64,000 nt of DNA from Streptomyces sp. LX-29 (GCF_029541745.1 NZ_CP089746.1:7077559-7141558), one strand, 5' to 3'. Counted from the stretch's first letter, positions 1-11,175 are shown. Program-made: numbers and translations. Notes: generated by a model from the sequence alone, not told the origin.

Positions 1-2574
1 GGCTTCCTGCAACAGCCGGTCGGCCAGCTCCTCCAGGGAGTCGGCGCGCGCGTGGGCCAGCGAGCTGCGCAGCCGGTCCACGCCCAGGTCGATGTCGGCG
101 TCCCGGACCTCCACCAGCCCGTCCGTGTACAGCGCCAGCACCGAGCCGGGGGCCAGCTCCCACTCCGTCTCCGGGTAGCCGGCCGTCGGGTCCACGCCGA
201 GCACCGCCCCGCCCGGCAGATCCAGGACCTCCGCCGTACCGTCGGGGTGGCGCAGCAGCGGGGGGCAGTGGCCGGCGCGGACGGCGCGGATCCGGCCGCT
301 CGCGGCGTCGAGCCAGAGGTAGCAGCAGCTGGCGAGCAGCGTGGCATCGAGGTCGATCATGAGTCGATTGGTGCCCGCCACCACCTCGCTGGGCCGGTGT
401 CCGGCGGTGGCGAACGCCCTGACCGCGCTGCGCAGTTGGCCCATGAGGGCGGCGGCCGCGACGCTGTGCCCCTCCACGTCCCCGATGACCAGGGCCAGCC
501 CGCCGCCGGTGGGGATCGCGTCGTACCAGTCGCCGCCGATGTCCATCCCGGTGGTGCCCGGCAGATAGCGGCCCGTGATGCGCACCCCGGCCAGCGCCGG
601 CAGCCGGTGCGGCAGCAGGGCGTGCTGGAGCCCGCGGGCGATGGCGTGCGCCTCGTCGAACAGCCGCGCCCGCTCCAGGGCCTGGGCGATCAGCCCGCCG
701 AGCGCGCCCAGCACGCTGCGCTGCTCGGCGCGGAGCCGGTGGACCGCGTCGAAGCCCAGGACACAGGTGCCGACCGGCCGGCTGGAGGCGATCAGCGGGA
801 GGTAGACCCAGGAGCGCACCCCGTCCGCCGGGAGGTCCGGATACTCCCGCGCCAGCTGCCGCTCGGACTCGATGAACAGCGGGGCGCCGGTGGTCAGCGT
901 CTCCGTGCCGGGCAGTCGGGCGTCCAGCGTCGCCCCCTCCAGCCGGCCCAGGAAGTCATCGCGGGATCCGGCGCGGAAGAGCAGCCGCATGCGGCCGTCG
1001 TGGACCGCGAAGATCGCCAGGTGTTGGCCCCCGAAGGCCGCCAGCACCTGCTCGGCGACGACGGCGCACACCTCGCGGGCGGTGACGGCCTCGGTGAGCG
1101 CACTGCCCAGCTGCAACAGGTGGTACATGGCGCCCAGCCGGGGCCGCGCGGCGTCGTCCGGCACGGCGACCGCCGTCGGGGCACCCGGCTCCGGATCCGT
1201 TCCGGACTCGGGACCCCGTCCCGCTTCCGGCTCCGCCTCCGGTCCCGAGGCGCGCCCCGGTCCCGGCCCGCGCTCCCGGTCCGGATCCGGCTCCGACCGC
1301 ACGGCGTCGGCCGGCGCGGGCCGGTCCGCCGGGGCGACCCGGGCCGTCACCCCGTCGGCCGCCGGGTGCAGGACGAAGGTCAGCCACTGGTCCGGTGGCC
1401 GACGGGCGAGGAAGGACGTGGGCTGCTGGGACACCATCGCGGCCCGGTGCCGGTTCTCGTAGCCGGGGTCGGCCAGCCACGGCAGCACATCCCACAGCCG
1501 CAGGCCCAGCACGTCCGCGGCGTCGATCCCCAACAGCCGCTCCAGGCCGTGGTTGACATAGGTGATCCGCCCGTCCGGGTCGAGCGCGACGACTCCGTCG
1601 TGCAGCCGCTCGACCGCCGCGACGGCCCGACTTCCCGCGCCGGGATCCAGGACCGCACCCACCAGGTGTGAGCGCGCCGCCTCCCCGGCGTCCTCCGGCA
1701 CCCGTCCCCACAACTCGACCGTGCGCAACCGGTCGTCGCCCCCGCGCACCCGCAGCCGGCGCGCCAGCACCCGGCCGTGCTGGACCGCGGCGCGGGCCGC
1801 GGCCCGGAACGCGGCGAGGTCGCCGGGGTGGATCCGGGAGGCGAGGGTGGCGGCCCGGCCGTCGTATCGGGCCGGGTCCAGCCCGAAGATCGCGCACAGC
1901 TCGTCGTCGGCCGCCAGGGCGCCGGTGTCCAGCCGCCAGTCGAACAGGCCCACCCGCACCGAGGGGGTGGCCGTGGCCGGGACCTCCAGCACGACCGTGT
2001 GCGCGTCGTACTCCACCCGGTGGCCCCGGGCGCGCAGCGCGTCCAGCCCGGCGCCGAGCCGGCCCGCGGTGGCCCGAAGATGTCTCAGCTGGGTCTTGGT
2101 CAGCCCTTCGGTGCCGGGCGGCGCGGCCCAGACGACGGCCAGCGCCCCGAAGATCTCCCGCCCCGCCCGGACCGGCACGGTCGCCGAACCGAAGGCGTAC
2201 GGCAGCGCCACCGCGAGCTGCGGGAAGCGACGCATGGAGGCGTCGCCGTCGGCCAGGTGGACGGTCCGCCCGGAGCGGTAGGCGGCGGCGATGGGGATCG
2301 GGCTGTTGACCGGGATGAGCCGCCAGCCGCCCAGCAGCGACGGCGGCGACCCGCAGGCGGCCACCAGCACCAGCGAGCGGCGGTCGTGCGAGCGGAGGAA
2401 GACGCTGCCGGCGTAGCCGCCGGTCTCCTCGACCGCCTTGGCCACGGCGGAGGTCAGCAGCTCGTCGCTCTCGGCCGTGTGATCACCGGGCGGGCCCGCG
2501 GCCACGCCGCTGTGGCCCCCGGTGTCGCCGCCGACCGGCGCTCCCACCCGCTCGGTCGGCCCGTCTCGGCCCAT
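1..2574 (-). CDS. GAF/PAS sensor with SpoIIE-type PP2C phosphatase, 3' end missing
   Basis: This open frame runs without a stop from an ATG at 2574 through the left edge, giving 858 codons. The order seen is an N-terminal GAF-like sensor (about residues 30-170), one or two PAS-like segments (about 200-400; for example AVERLHDGVVALDPDG followed by a YVNHGLERLLG stretch), a Pro/Glu/Gly-rich linker near 420-460, a second GAF (about 480-620), and a PP2C/SpoIIE phosphatase domain from about 640. The phosphatase domain carries the metal-binding motifs GMDIGGDWYDA, VIGDVEGHS and LALYTDGLVE. Such proteins dephosphorylate anti-anti-sigma factors in actinomycetes; the partner here is unknown. The start lies 10 bp after the LodB-like stop, so it is probably co-transcribed with the lod-type genes. 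The SD-like GAGAGG sits unusually close to the ATG. A C-terminal anti-sigma kinase domain, common in the family, could lie beyond the window. Confidence 0.85.
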   Translation of the reverse strand, partial: MGRDGPTERVGAPVGGDTGGHSGVAAGPPGDHTAESDELLTSAVAKAVEETGGYAGSVFLRSHDRRSLVLVAACGSPPSLLGGWRLIPVNSPIPIAAAYRSGRTVHLADGDASMRRFPQLAVALPYAFGSATVPVRAGREIFGALAVVWAAPPGTEGLTKTQLRHLRATAGRLGAGLDALRARGHRVEYDAHTVVLEVPATATPSVRVGLFDWRLDTGALAADDELCAIFGLDPARYDGRAATLASRIHPGDLAAFRAAARAAVQHGRVLARRLRVRGGDDRLRTVELWGRVPEDAGEAARSHLVGAVLDPGAGSRAVAAVERLHDGVVALDPDGRITYVNHGLERLLGIDAADVLGLRLWDVLPWLADPGYENRHRAAMVSQQPTSFLARRPPDQWLTFVLHPAADGVTARVAPADRPAPADAVRSEPDPDRERGPGPGRASGPEAEPEAGRGPESGTDPEPGAPTAVAVPDDAARPRLGAMYHLLQLGSALTEAVTAREVCAVVAEQVLAAFGGQHLAIFAVHDGRMRLLFRAGSRDDFLGRLEGATLDARLPGTETLTTGAPLFIESERQLAREYPDLPADGVRSWVYLPLIASSRPVGTCVLGFDAVHRLRAEQRSVLGALGGLIAQALERARLFDEAHAIARGLQHALLPHRLPALAGVRITGRYLPGTTGMDIGGDWYDAIPTGGGLALVIGDVEGHSVAAAALMGQLRSAVRAFATAGHRPSEVVAGTNRLMIDLDATLLASCCYLWLDAASGRIRAVRAGHCPPLLRHPDGTAEVLDLPGGAVLGVDPTAGYPETEWELAPGSVLALYTDGLVEVRDADIDLGVDRLRSSLAHARADSLEELADRLLQEA

Positions 2575-2584
2575 GCCTCTCGAT

Positions 2585-4051
2585 TTACGCTCGGTGCCCG
2601 GCGGTGTCAAGGAGGGGCGGGGGCGGCCCCGAGCGGCGCTGCCAGAACGGGCCGTCCCAGCGGCGTTCCGCCTGGTAGTACGCGGCACGCGCGTGCAGGA
2701 ACTCGGTGTGGACGGCGTCGACGACGCGGGCGTAGCGGGGGAGGGCGGCCCGGTCGCCGGCCGCGTCCGCGGCGATCGCCGCGGCGGCCGCCAGCCCCGT
2801 CGCCAGCGCGGCGGTGATCCCGCGGACCGCGAGCGGGTCGGTGGCGCTCGCCGCGTCGCCGACGGCCACCCAGCCGGGCCCGGCGGCCGGCACCGTGCGG
2901 CTGGTCCCGGCGCTCAGCACCGTGCGCTCCACCCGCCCACCGTGCCCGACCAGCAGTTCCGCGACGTGTCGGGTGGCGCGCAGGGCGCCCCACCACCCCG
3001 GCGCGGTCCGCAGCCCGGCGGGGCGCGCCAGGTCCGCGTCGGTGACCGCCATGACCACGCGACGGCCATGCGGCAGCGGAGCCGTGTACCACCAGCCGTA
3101 CGGCACGGACTCCACCAGGGAGGTCCGCTCCTCGCCGCAGCGCCCGGTCGTGCCGCCCCCGCCGTCCCCGTGGGACCCGCCGCCCCCGGCGCCGCCGTCA
3201 GCCCCGTCGGCCGCCGGCAGCAGCGCGCCCACCGCCACCAGATGGTCGGTCGCCAGCAGCCGCGCGCCGAGCCGCCGCGCGACGCGGGCGCGGGCACCGG
3301 TGGCGTCCACGACGTAGGAGGCGTGGAGGACGCACGTCTCGGCACCCGGCCGTGGGCGGCCGGCGCGGCCCGGACCGCGCCCCGGGTACGCGGCCGCCCC
3401 GCCCGTGCCCGTGCCCGTGCCCGTGGAGACCGTCACCCGCCAGCGGTCGCCGACGCGCGCCAGCCCGCTGACGCCGCCCCGCCGGAGCCGGGCACCGGCC
3501 GACCGGGCGGCCCGGCGCAGCGAGGCGTCGAAGCGGTCGCGGTCCAGGTGCCAGCCGGGGCCGTAGGGGCCCTGGAGGAAGGCGGAGTCGGCGAGGTCGG
3601 AGTGGCCCCAGGCGGAGCGGTGGCCGTGACAGGGGGCGTGACCGTCCCGCAGCACCGTCTCCAGGACCCCGAGCCGCGCCAGCGGGACGCGGGCCGCGGG
3701 CGGCAGGCTCTCCCCGATCCGCGGGGAAGCGGGTCGCGCGGACCGCGGGGGCCGTCGCCCGCCCACGAGGGAGACGCCCAGGAGGGGGTCGCCCGGGAAG
3801 GGGGCGCCCGGGAGGGGGTCGCCCGGGAAGGAGTCGCCGAGGGGGAGGGTGGCGTCCAGGAGGGTGTCGCCCACGGGCACGTCGTCCTGGGGACCGGGGT
3901 CGACCAGCAGCACCGCGGCCCCGGCCCGGGCCAGCGCGAGCGCGGTCGCCGCGCCCGCCGGCCCGGCTCCCGCGACCACGACGTCCACGGTGTCCACGGC
4001 GTCGTCACGCTCGGCGACGGGCTCCGGCCCGCGCCCGTCGGCGTCCGTCAA
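2585..4051 (-). CDS. LodB-like FAD-dependent oxidoreductase
   Basis: This is a 488-residue flavoprotein of the tryptophan-halogenase/geranylgeranyl-reductase superfamily. The N-terminus has a dinucleotide fold (VVAGAGPAGAATALALA), there is a middle GWHLDRDRFD segment, and the third FAD motif is VAVGDAASATDPLAVRGI. In lod-type operons the flavoprotein partner is needed to build the cysteine tryptophylquinone cofactor of the oxidase; that role is assigned here by position and fold. The start is probably TTG at 4051, overlapping the LodA-like stop by 4 bp, because no ATG or GTG fits in this frame near the junction. The frame stays open far upstream through the LodA gene, but that extension is a shadow. 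A Gly/Pro-rich insertion (about residues 65-95, at 3770-3870) is made of near-repeats of a 10-residue unit and splits the usual fold. A second low-complexity Gly/Thr run lies near 3410. Confidence 0.75.
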   Translation of the reverse strand: MTDADGRGPEPVAERDDAVDTVDVVVAGAGPAGAATALALARAGAAVLLVDPGPQDDVPVGDTLLDATLPLGDSFPGDPLPGAPFPGDPLLGVSLVGGRRPPRSARPASPRIGESLPPAARVPLARLGVLETVLRDGHAPCHGHRSAWGHSDLADSAFLQGPYGPGWHLDRDRFDASLRRAARSAGARLRRGGVSGLARVGDRWRVTVSTGTGTGTGGAAAYPGRGPGRAGRPRPGAETCVLHASYVVDATGARARVARRLGARLLATDHLVAVGALLPAADGADGGAGGGGSHGDGGGGTTGRCGEERTSLVESVPYGWWYTAPLPHGRRVVMAVTDADLARPAGLRTAPGWWGALRATRHVAELLVGHGGRVERTVLSAGTSRTVPAAGPGWVAVGDAASATDPLAVRGITAALATGLAAAAAIAADAAGDRAALPRYARVVDAVHTEFLHARAAYYQAERRWDGPFWQRRSGPPPPLLDTAGHRA

Positions 4052-7000
4052 TGGACCCCGCCCATGCCGTGGACGCGAAGCCGCAGCGGGCTGTCGGACT
4101 CGCTGACCGGCTGGGGGGTCGACAGGCTCACCCGGACCTCCGGAGGCTGGGCGTCGGGCAGCGGGCAGCCGGCCTCGACCCAGGCGTCGACGATCTCCGC
4201 GGGGGACGAGTCGACCGGCAGCTCCGCCGCGAGCCCCGCCTGGTCGACCGGGCCGAAGAGCTCCTGGAGGAACTCCGTCCGGCGTGCGGTACGGGCCGTG
4301 GCGCCGCCGGCCGCCTCCGGCACACCCCGGTTGGCCGGGTGCGCGACGGCGGCCAGCAGCACCTCCGTGGGCTGGAGCGACCACCACGCGGCCGGGCGTT
4401 CCACCAGATGACCGGGGTTGCCCGGCTGCGGGCCGACCATCGTGTTCCCGTTGGCGGAGAGGCCGTCCGGCCGGGTGCGCAGCACGTCGGTCAGCGCGAC
4501 CATCGACTCCAGCGGGGAGAGCGTGCGCGGCACCGGCCGCTCCCGGGCGAGCGAGTCGATCCACTCCCGCCACAGCGCGGTCTCCGCCTCGGTGAACACC
4601 CGGTACATCGGCCCGTTCCAGGCGAACAGCTCGAAGAGCCGGCTGCGCGCGGCGTCCCCCGGGGTGACCCACTCCGAGCCGCCCAGCGCCCTCAGCAGGC
4701 CCTCCGGGTCGGCGAACCAGTCGTTGAGATAGCTGCCGCCGAGCCGCTTGCGCTCGTGGTTGCGCGCGGCCCAGGGCGCCTTGGCCTTGATCATCTCGAT
4801 CAGCCGCCGCTCCACCTCGGGCGGTCGGTGCAACAGGGTGAACAGGTCCTCGCCCAGGTTCCCGGTCGTCTGGAAGGCGACGTACCCGTTCCAGATGCGC
4901 TGCCACTGCCGCTGCACGGCCTCGTCGCCCCCGCTGGCGTGCTGCTCGTCGAGGTGGAGGACGATGGCGTCGCGGGCGAGCGCGCCGTGCCCGTGCGCCG
5001 CGTTGTCGATGCCGATGTGCATGCGGAAGAAGCGCGAGTCGATCCCGTGATGGTCCAGCAGCTCCGCCGTGGGGACCACGTCGAGCACCTCCCACTCCAG
5101 CCACAGCGTCATGCCCAGCAGCTCGGGGAAGAACTCCTCGGGGTGCAGGGAGATCGCCAGCGCGAAGGCGGGCACCGTGAACGCCGAGTCGAGCAGCTCC
5201 GGCCGCCGCGCGAAGGCGTGGCTGTCGACCGGTGGCAGGAAGACCCCCAACTGGTGGAGCAGCCCCTGGTACAGCGCCGAGTGGTTCAGCGCGGGGTTGC
5301 CGTCGCCGACCTCCTCCTTCCAGATGGTGAAGAGCAGGGCGTGGATGTCGTCGATCGGCCTGGCCTCGGTGATGTGGCGCAGCCAGACGCCGTCGAGCAG
5401 GTTGAACGGCGCCATCTGGCGCAGCCGTTCGACGATCGACGCCCGGGTGGGCGAGAACCTCTCCCGCCGCGGATCGTAGGCGTCCGCCTTCTGGGCCAGC
5501 CTGGTGTAGATGAGGTCCAGGCGCTCCTCCAGGTTCTCGCGCGTGTAGCGGAAGGGCCGCTGGGTCAGCGGGGTCCGCGGGCTGTGCTGGACGGCGACCG
5601 CGTCGGCGAGGACCTTGCGCACATACTCCCGCGAGGCCGCGACCTGCTCGGGGAAGCGGTCGGGGTGCTGCAGGGTGTAGAACCACTCGCGGTCGCTGAG
5701 CCCGACGTGCGCGGCGCGCTCGGTCTCGACCAGCACCCGACCGCCGTCCGGCGCCCGGCGGGGAACGACGAAGCCCAACCGGCTCCACTGCCGGACCATG
5801 TCGTTGTCGCCGGCGTGCTCGCGGACCCGCCGCCACTCCTCCGCCATCCGCTGCTCGTACGCCGTGTCGCTCTCGCCGGCGCCCCGGGGAAGCCTCGGCT
5901 TGTGGACCACCTGCTCGCCGACCCCGCGCGCCCACGGCTGCCGGTAGGAGAGCGGCGCGGTCGCGCCCGGCAGGGAGTCGCCGGCGCCCTGGAGCAGCGC
6001 CAGGAAGTGGGACTCGGGATAGACGTCGTCGGGCCGCTGCGCCGGCCACCAGTGGGTGTGACACTCGTAGAAGTCGGCCTGCCAGGGGACCGCCATGTAC
6101 TTGGTCAGGTCGCCCGCCGCGAAGCCCGGACCCAGGTGGAACGGGCCGTCGAAGCTCTCCGGGCGCTGGACGACGTACGTGGTCTCGATGCCGGGGTAGA
6201 AGGGCCCGCCGGAACAGGCCTCCAGGGCGGCCCGCAGCAAGGCCCGCGGCTCCTCGGCCGGCGCCGGCTCCGGCGGTGTGGGGGCCGTGCCCGGCCAGTC
6301 CGCGGCGAACTCGCCCTCGGCCCAGCGGCGCATCCGCTCGTACGGGCCGGGCGGCAGCGCCATCCAGCGTCGCGGCCTGCCGTCCACCGGGTCCCCGTCG
6401 TCGCCGGCGAGCTGCGGCATGAACTCGGAGGTGGCCTCGGCCACGCTCTGGCCCGGACCGCGCAGCCGCCGGAACACGGCCCGGCGCAGCTCCCGGTGCG
6501 CCGGGTCGGCCGAGGCGAGGCGGGCCAGCAGCCGCGGCGCGGTGAAGTCGCCGGCCTCACCGGTGCCGTGGCCGCGCAGGGCCGCGGCGTTGACCCACTG
6601 GTGGTCGGAGAGGCGGCTCAGGATCGGGTGGATGTGGCGGGTGAAGGAGACCTCGTCCCCCGGGCCGTACGGCTCCAGCCCCTGGGCCTCGGCGATCACG
6701 TCGTAGAGGGTGACGAGGTTGGTGGTGTGCGGCGAGAAGTCCGGCGGGCCGACGACCACCCAGGCGGACCGCGCGTCGAGCCGCCGCGGCCCGTCCGCGC
6801 CGCGCAGCGTGACCGTCGCGGTGACCGGGCCGTCCGAGACGTCGTCGTACCAGTAGTCGTTGTTGGCGTAGTGCGTGATCGCCCGTTCCGGCTCGCTCGC
6901 GCCCGAGCGGCCGAAGCCGCCCAGCACCAGCAGTCGCCCGCGGTCGTCGGTGCGCAGCTCGCCCAGCGGCACCGGGATGCCCAGGAAGGTGCCGGTGTCG

Positions 7001-7479
7001 AACCGGGCCCCGGAGCCGTCCTGGCCGGGACCGGTGACGGTGCGCGGGCCCGGCTTGATCACCAGCTCGGCGCGCGCCCGCGGGTCGTCGACCGCGATGT
7101 GCTGGTTGCGCCGCAGGCGTGGCTCGTCCGACGGCGGCTCCTGGTAGCGACCCAGGAACCGGAACCACTCGGCCTTGGCGTTGACGAGCTCGACCGTCCA
7201 GGAGATCTCGGCGGTCTCGGCCGTCAGCTCACCGAGGACGTTTCCGTCCGCGTCGTAGCCGTAGACCCGGAACCGGGCCGCCTGGCGCTTCACCCGCCCG
7301 ACGGCGTCCTTGAAGCCGCCGTCCGGCTGTGCCGGCACCCCCGGCCGTTCGGGGCCGACGAAGAAGGCGGTGGGGCTGTCGCCCACGCGCGCGATGCCGA
7401 TGGTCGGGTGGATCTCGCAGCGCACCACGTCGTCAGGGTTCACGACGACCAGGCTGCGGCACGGAACGGCCGGATACAC
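4048..7479 (-). CDS. LodA/GoxA-like CTQ oxidase fused to a haem-oxygenase-like diiron domain
   Basis: The protein is 1143 residues, far longer than LodA or GoxA (about 700). Residues about 20-560 are LodA-like: the opening IHPTIGIARVGDSP and FFVGPERPG motifs, then Cys422 in ACSGGPFYPGIE and Trp477/478 in CHTHWWPAQRP, which are the expected Cys and Trp of a cysteine tryptophylquinone cofactor. Known members oxidise amino acids such as lysine or glycine and release H2O2. The second half (about 600-1010) looks like an iron-containing haem-oxygenase-like enzyme, with an ALNHSALYQGLLHQLG helix and FFRMHIGIDNAAHGHG providing likely metal-binding His and acidic residues. The start at GTG 7479 is preceded by AGGTGA; a GTG at 7443 lacks an SD. 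No signal peptide is visible. The substrate cannot be read from the sequence. The LodB-like gene overlaps its end. Confidence 0.8.
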   Translation of the reverse strand: MYPAVPCRSLVVVNPDDVVRCEIHPTIGIARVGDSPTAFFVGPERPGVPAQPDGGFKDAVGRVKRQAARFRVYGYDADGNVLGELTAETAEISWTVELVNAKAEWFRFLGRYQEPPSDEPRLRRNQHIAVDDPRARAELVIKPGPRTVTGPGQDGSGARFDTGTFLGIPVPLGELRTDDRGRLLVLGGFGRSGASEPERAITHYANNDYWYDDVSDGPVTATVTLRGADGPRRLDARSAWVVVGPPDFSPHTTNLVTLYDVIAEAQGLEPYGPGDEVSFTRHIHPILSRLSDHQWVNAAALRGHGTGEAGDFTAPRLLARLASADPAHRELRRAVFRRLRGPGQSVAEATSEFMPQLAGDDGDPVDGRPRRWMALPPGPYERMRRWAEGEFAADWPGTAPTPPEPAPAEEPRALLRAALEACSGGPFYPGIETTYVVQRPESFDGPFHLGPGFAAGDLTKYMAVPWQADFYECHTHWWPAQRPDDVYPESHFLALLQGAGDSLPGATAPLSYRQPWARGVGEQVVHKPRLPRGAGESDTAYEQRMAEEWRRVREHAGDNDMVRQWSRLGFVVPRRAPDGGRVLVETERAAHVGLSDREWFYTLQHPDRFPEQVAASREYVRKVLADAVAVQHSPRTPLTQRPFRYTRENLEERLDLIYTRLAQKADAYDPRRERFSPTRASIVERLRQMAPFNLLDGVWLRHITEARPIDDIHALLFTIWKEEVGDGNPALNHSALYQGLLHQLGVFLPPVDSHAFARRPELLDSAFTVPAFALAISLHPEEFFPELLGMTLWLEWEVLDVVPTAELLDHHGIDSRFFRMHIGIDNAAHGHGALARDAIVLHLDEQHASGGDEAVQRQWQRIWNGYVAFQTTGNLGEDLFTLLHRPPEVERRLIEMIKAKAPWAARNHERKRLGGSYLNDWFADPEGLLRALGGSEWVTPGDAARSRLFELFAWNGPMYRVFTEAETALWREWIDSLARERPVPRTLSPLESMVALTDVLRTRPDGLSANGNTMVGPQPGNPGHLVERPAAWWSLQPTEVLLAAVAHPANRGVPEAAGGATARTARRTEFLQELFGPVDQAGLAAELPVDSSPAEIVDAWVEAGCPLPDAQPPEVRVSLSTPQPVSESDSPLRLRVHGMGGVH

Positions 7480-7604
7480 GGACCGTCACCTGCGCGGAGC
7501 AGCGGCGCGCGGCAGCCGGCCCGCCCCCGCCCCCTCGGCGTCCGCCGACGGACCCCGTCCCCGCCCCTCGGCGTCCGACGAGGGACCTCCGTCCCCAACG
7601 CCGG

Positions 7605-7635
7605 CGGCCGGCTGAACCGAGGGTTCAGCCGGCCG
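7605..7635 (-). terminator. Perfect 14-bp hairpin downstream of sdhB
   Basis: A perfect inverted repeat has arms at 7605-7618 and 7622-7635 with a 3-base loop. It sits about 95 bp after the sdhB stop and before the LodA start, both on the minus strand. There is no T tract, which is common for Streptomyces terminators. It probably separates the sdh transcript from the lod-type transcript. Confidence 0.6.
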
Positions 7636-7637
7636 AA

Positions 7638-7675
7638 CGGCGGCGGAGGTTGCGTCCGGGGGACCTCCGCCGCCG
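7638..7675 (-). terminator. Second hairpin next to the sdhB terminator
   Basis: A perfect 13-bp inverted repeat (7638-7650 with 7663-7675, 12-base loop) stands directly beside the 14-bp hairpin. The two stems together look like a tandem terminator for sdhCAB. The rest of 7480-7604 is GC-rich with a repeated CCCCTCGGCGTCCG element and no gene was seen in it. Confidence 0.5.
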
Positions 7676-7729
7676 GGACACCCCGTCCACGGAGCGTTGT
7701 CGAGGGGGTGCCGTCCTGGGAGGGGTGGG

Positions 7730-8472
7730 TCAGCGCTTGACCTTGCGGGTCGCGCGCAGCCACTCCTTGTTCATCGCGGTGATGGAGACCAGCGGGATGC
7801 CCTTGGGGCACGCCGTGGCGCACTCGCCGGTCAGGGTGCAGCCGCCGAAGCCCTCGGCGTCCATCTGGGCGACCATGTCCAGCACCCGGGTCTCCCGCTC
7901 GGGAGCGCCCTGGGGCAGCACATTGAGGTGGTTGACCTTCGCCGAGGTGAAGAGCATCGCCGCGCCGTTGGGGCAGGCCGCCACGCAGGCGCCGCAGCCG
8001 ATGCACTCGGCGTGCTCGAAGGCGAAGTCCGCGTCCGGCTTGGGCACCGGGGTGGCGTGTGCCTCCGGGGCGGAGCCGGTCGGGGCGCTGATGTAGCCGC
8101 CGGACTGGATGATGCGGTCGAACGCGGTGCGGTCCACCACCAGGTCCTTGATCACCGGGAACGCGGCGGCGCGCCACGGCTCGATGTCGATGGTGTCGCC
8201 GTCCTGGAAGGACCGCATGTGGAGCTGGCAGGTGGTGGTGCGCTCGGGGCCGTGGGCGTCACCGTTGATGACCAGGCTGCACGCGCCGCAGATGCCCTCG
8301 CGGCAGTCGTGGTCGAAGGCCACCGGCTCCTCGCCCTTGAGGGTGAGCTCCTCGTTGAGGATGTCGAGCATCTCCAGGAACGACATGTCCGGGGAGACGT
8401 CGTCGAGCTCGTAGGTGGCCATGGCGCCGGGGGTGTCGGCGTTCTTCTGGCGCCAGACGCGCAGGGTGAGCT

Positions 8473-8476
<4 letters not shown>
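7730..8476 (-). CDS. sdhB: Succinate dehydrogenase/fumarate reductase iron-sulfur subunit
   Basis: This is the 248-residue electron-transfer subunit. Three cysteine clusters are visible in order: CREGICGACSLVINGD for the [2Fe-2S] centre, CIGCGACVAACPNGA for a [4Fe-4S] centre, and GGCTLTGECATACPKGI for the [3Fe-4S] centre next to the quinone site. It passes electrons from the flavoprotein SdhA to the membrane cytochrome b SdhC. The length and cysteine spacing are normal for the three-subunit (type B) enzyme. The ATG overlaps the sdhA stop by 4 bp, so translation is probably coupled. It is the last gene of the sdhCAB operon and is followed by two hairpins. No anomaly was seen. Confidence 0.95.
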
Positions 8477-10431
<1,955 letters not shown>

Positions 10432-10433
10432 GG

Positions 10434-11141
10434 TCACTCCACCACTCCGGTCATGACACCCACGGGCACGGAGATGAACCCGACGGTGAGAACGAGCGCC
10501 AGGCCGTTGGCGATGGCCTTCAGCGCGCGGTCACGGGTCTTGCTGCCCGCGCCGAGGGTCTGGGCGGCGCTCCAGAAGCCGTGCCGGACGTGCATGCCCA
10601 TGGCCAGCATGGCCGTGATGTAGATGACGTTGCCGTACCAGGTGGAGAAGGTGTCCACCACGTTCTGGTAGGGCTTGCCCTCCTCGAACCCGTCGGGGTG
10701 CACGGTGCCGGTGGTGAGGTCCAGGACGTGCCAGACGATGAACAGACCCAGGATCACGCCGCCCCAGCGCATGGTCCGGGTGGCGTAGCTCATCCGCGCC
10801 TTCTTGTGGACGTACTTCTCCGGGCGCGCCTTGATGTCGCGCCTGCTGAGCTGGTACGCGGACACAGCGTGCAGGATCACCGAGGTCAGCAGGATGACCC
10901 GGGCTCCCCAGAGGCCCCACTTGTGGTGCAGGACCGGCGCTCCCATGACGCGCAGCCAGTGCCCGTAGGCGTTGAACTCCTCCGCGCCGAAGAAGATCTT
11001 CGCGTTCGCGACCATATGGACGACCAGGTACCCGATCATGATCAGGCCGGTCACACCCATCACGATCTTCTTGCCGACGGTCGAGTCCCAGAAGGTACGC
11101 GCCATGGACGGCCGTCGGTCCGTCCGCGTTGCCAATGCCAT
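10434..11141 (-). CDS. sdhC: Succinate dehydrogenase cytochrome b subunit (single-subunit anchor)
   Basis: This is a 235-residue membrane protein. Five hydrophobic segments can be traced: KKIVMGVTGLIMIGYLVVHM, ARVILLTSVILHAVSAY, WGGVILGLFIVWHVLDL, VIYITAMLAMGMHVRHG and ALVLTVGFISVPVGVMTG. Histidines in VVHMV, ILHAVS, WHVLDL and GMHVRHG are the likely ligands of the two haems b. One large cytochrome b subunit, rather than separate SdhC and SdhD, marks a type B enzyme that exchanges electrons with menaquinone. The start is ATG 11141; GTG 11147 would add two residues. Neither has a clear SD. It is the first gene of the sdhCAB operon. Confidence 0.9.
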   Translation of the reverse strand: MALATRTDRRPSMARTFWDSTVGKKIVMGVTGLIMIGYLVVHMVANAKIFFGAEEFNAYGHWLRVMGAPVLHHKWGLWGARVILLTSVILHAVSAYQLSRRDIKARPEKYVHKKARMSYATRTMRWGGVILGLFIVWHVLDLTTGTVHPDGFEEGKPYQNVVDTFSTWYGNVIYITAMLAMGMHVRHGFWSAAQTLGAGSKTRDRALKAIANGLALVLTVGFISVPVGVMTGVVE

Positions 11142-11175
11142 GAACACGACGGTAGGCCCAGGCGGGTCGAAAGAT

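Noticed and set aside
4052..6064. Upstream extension of the LodB-like frame into the LodA gene
   Set aside because: The frame is open but lacks any motif before VVVAGAGPAG and would overlap a well-supported gene by 2 kb. The TTG at 4051 fits a stop/start overlap.
4051..7740. Long plus-strand open frame (over 1200 codons) opposite the LodA-like gene
   Set aside because: It is an antisense shadow caused by high GC at third positions. Its translation is Arg/Gly/Pro/Val-rich with no motif, while the minus strand gives clear LodA features.
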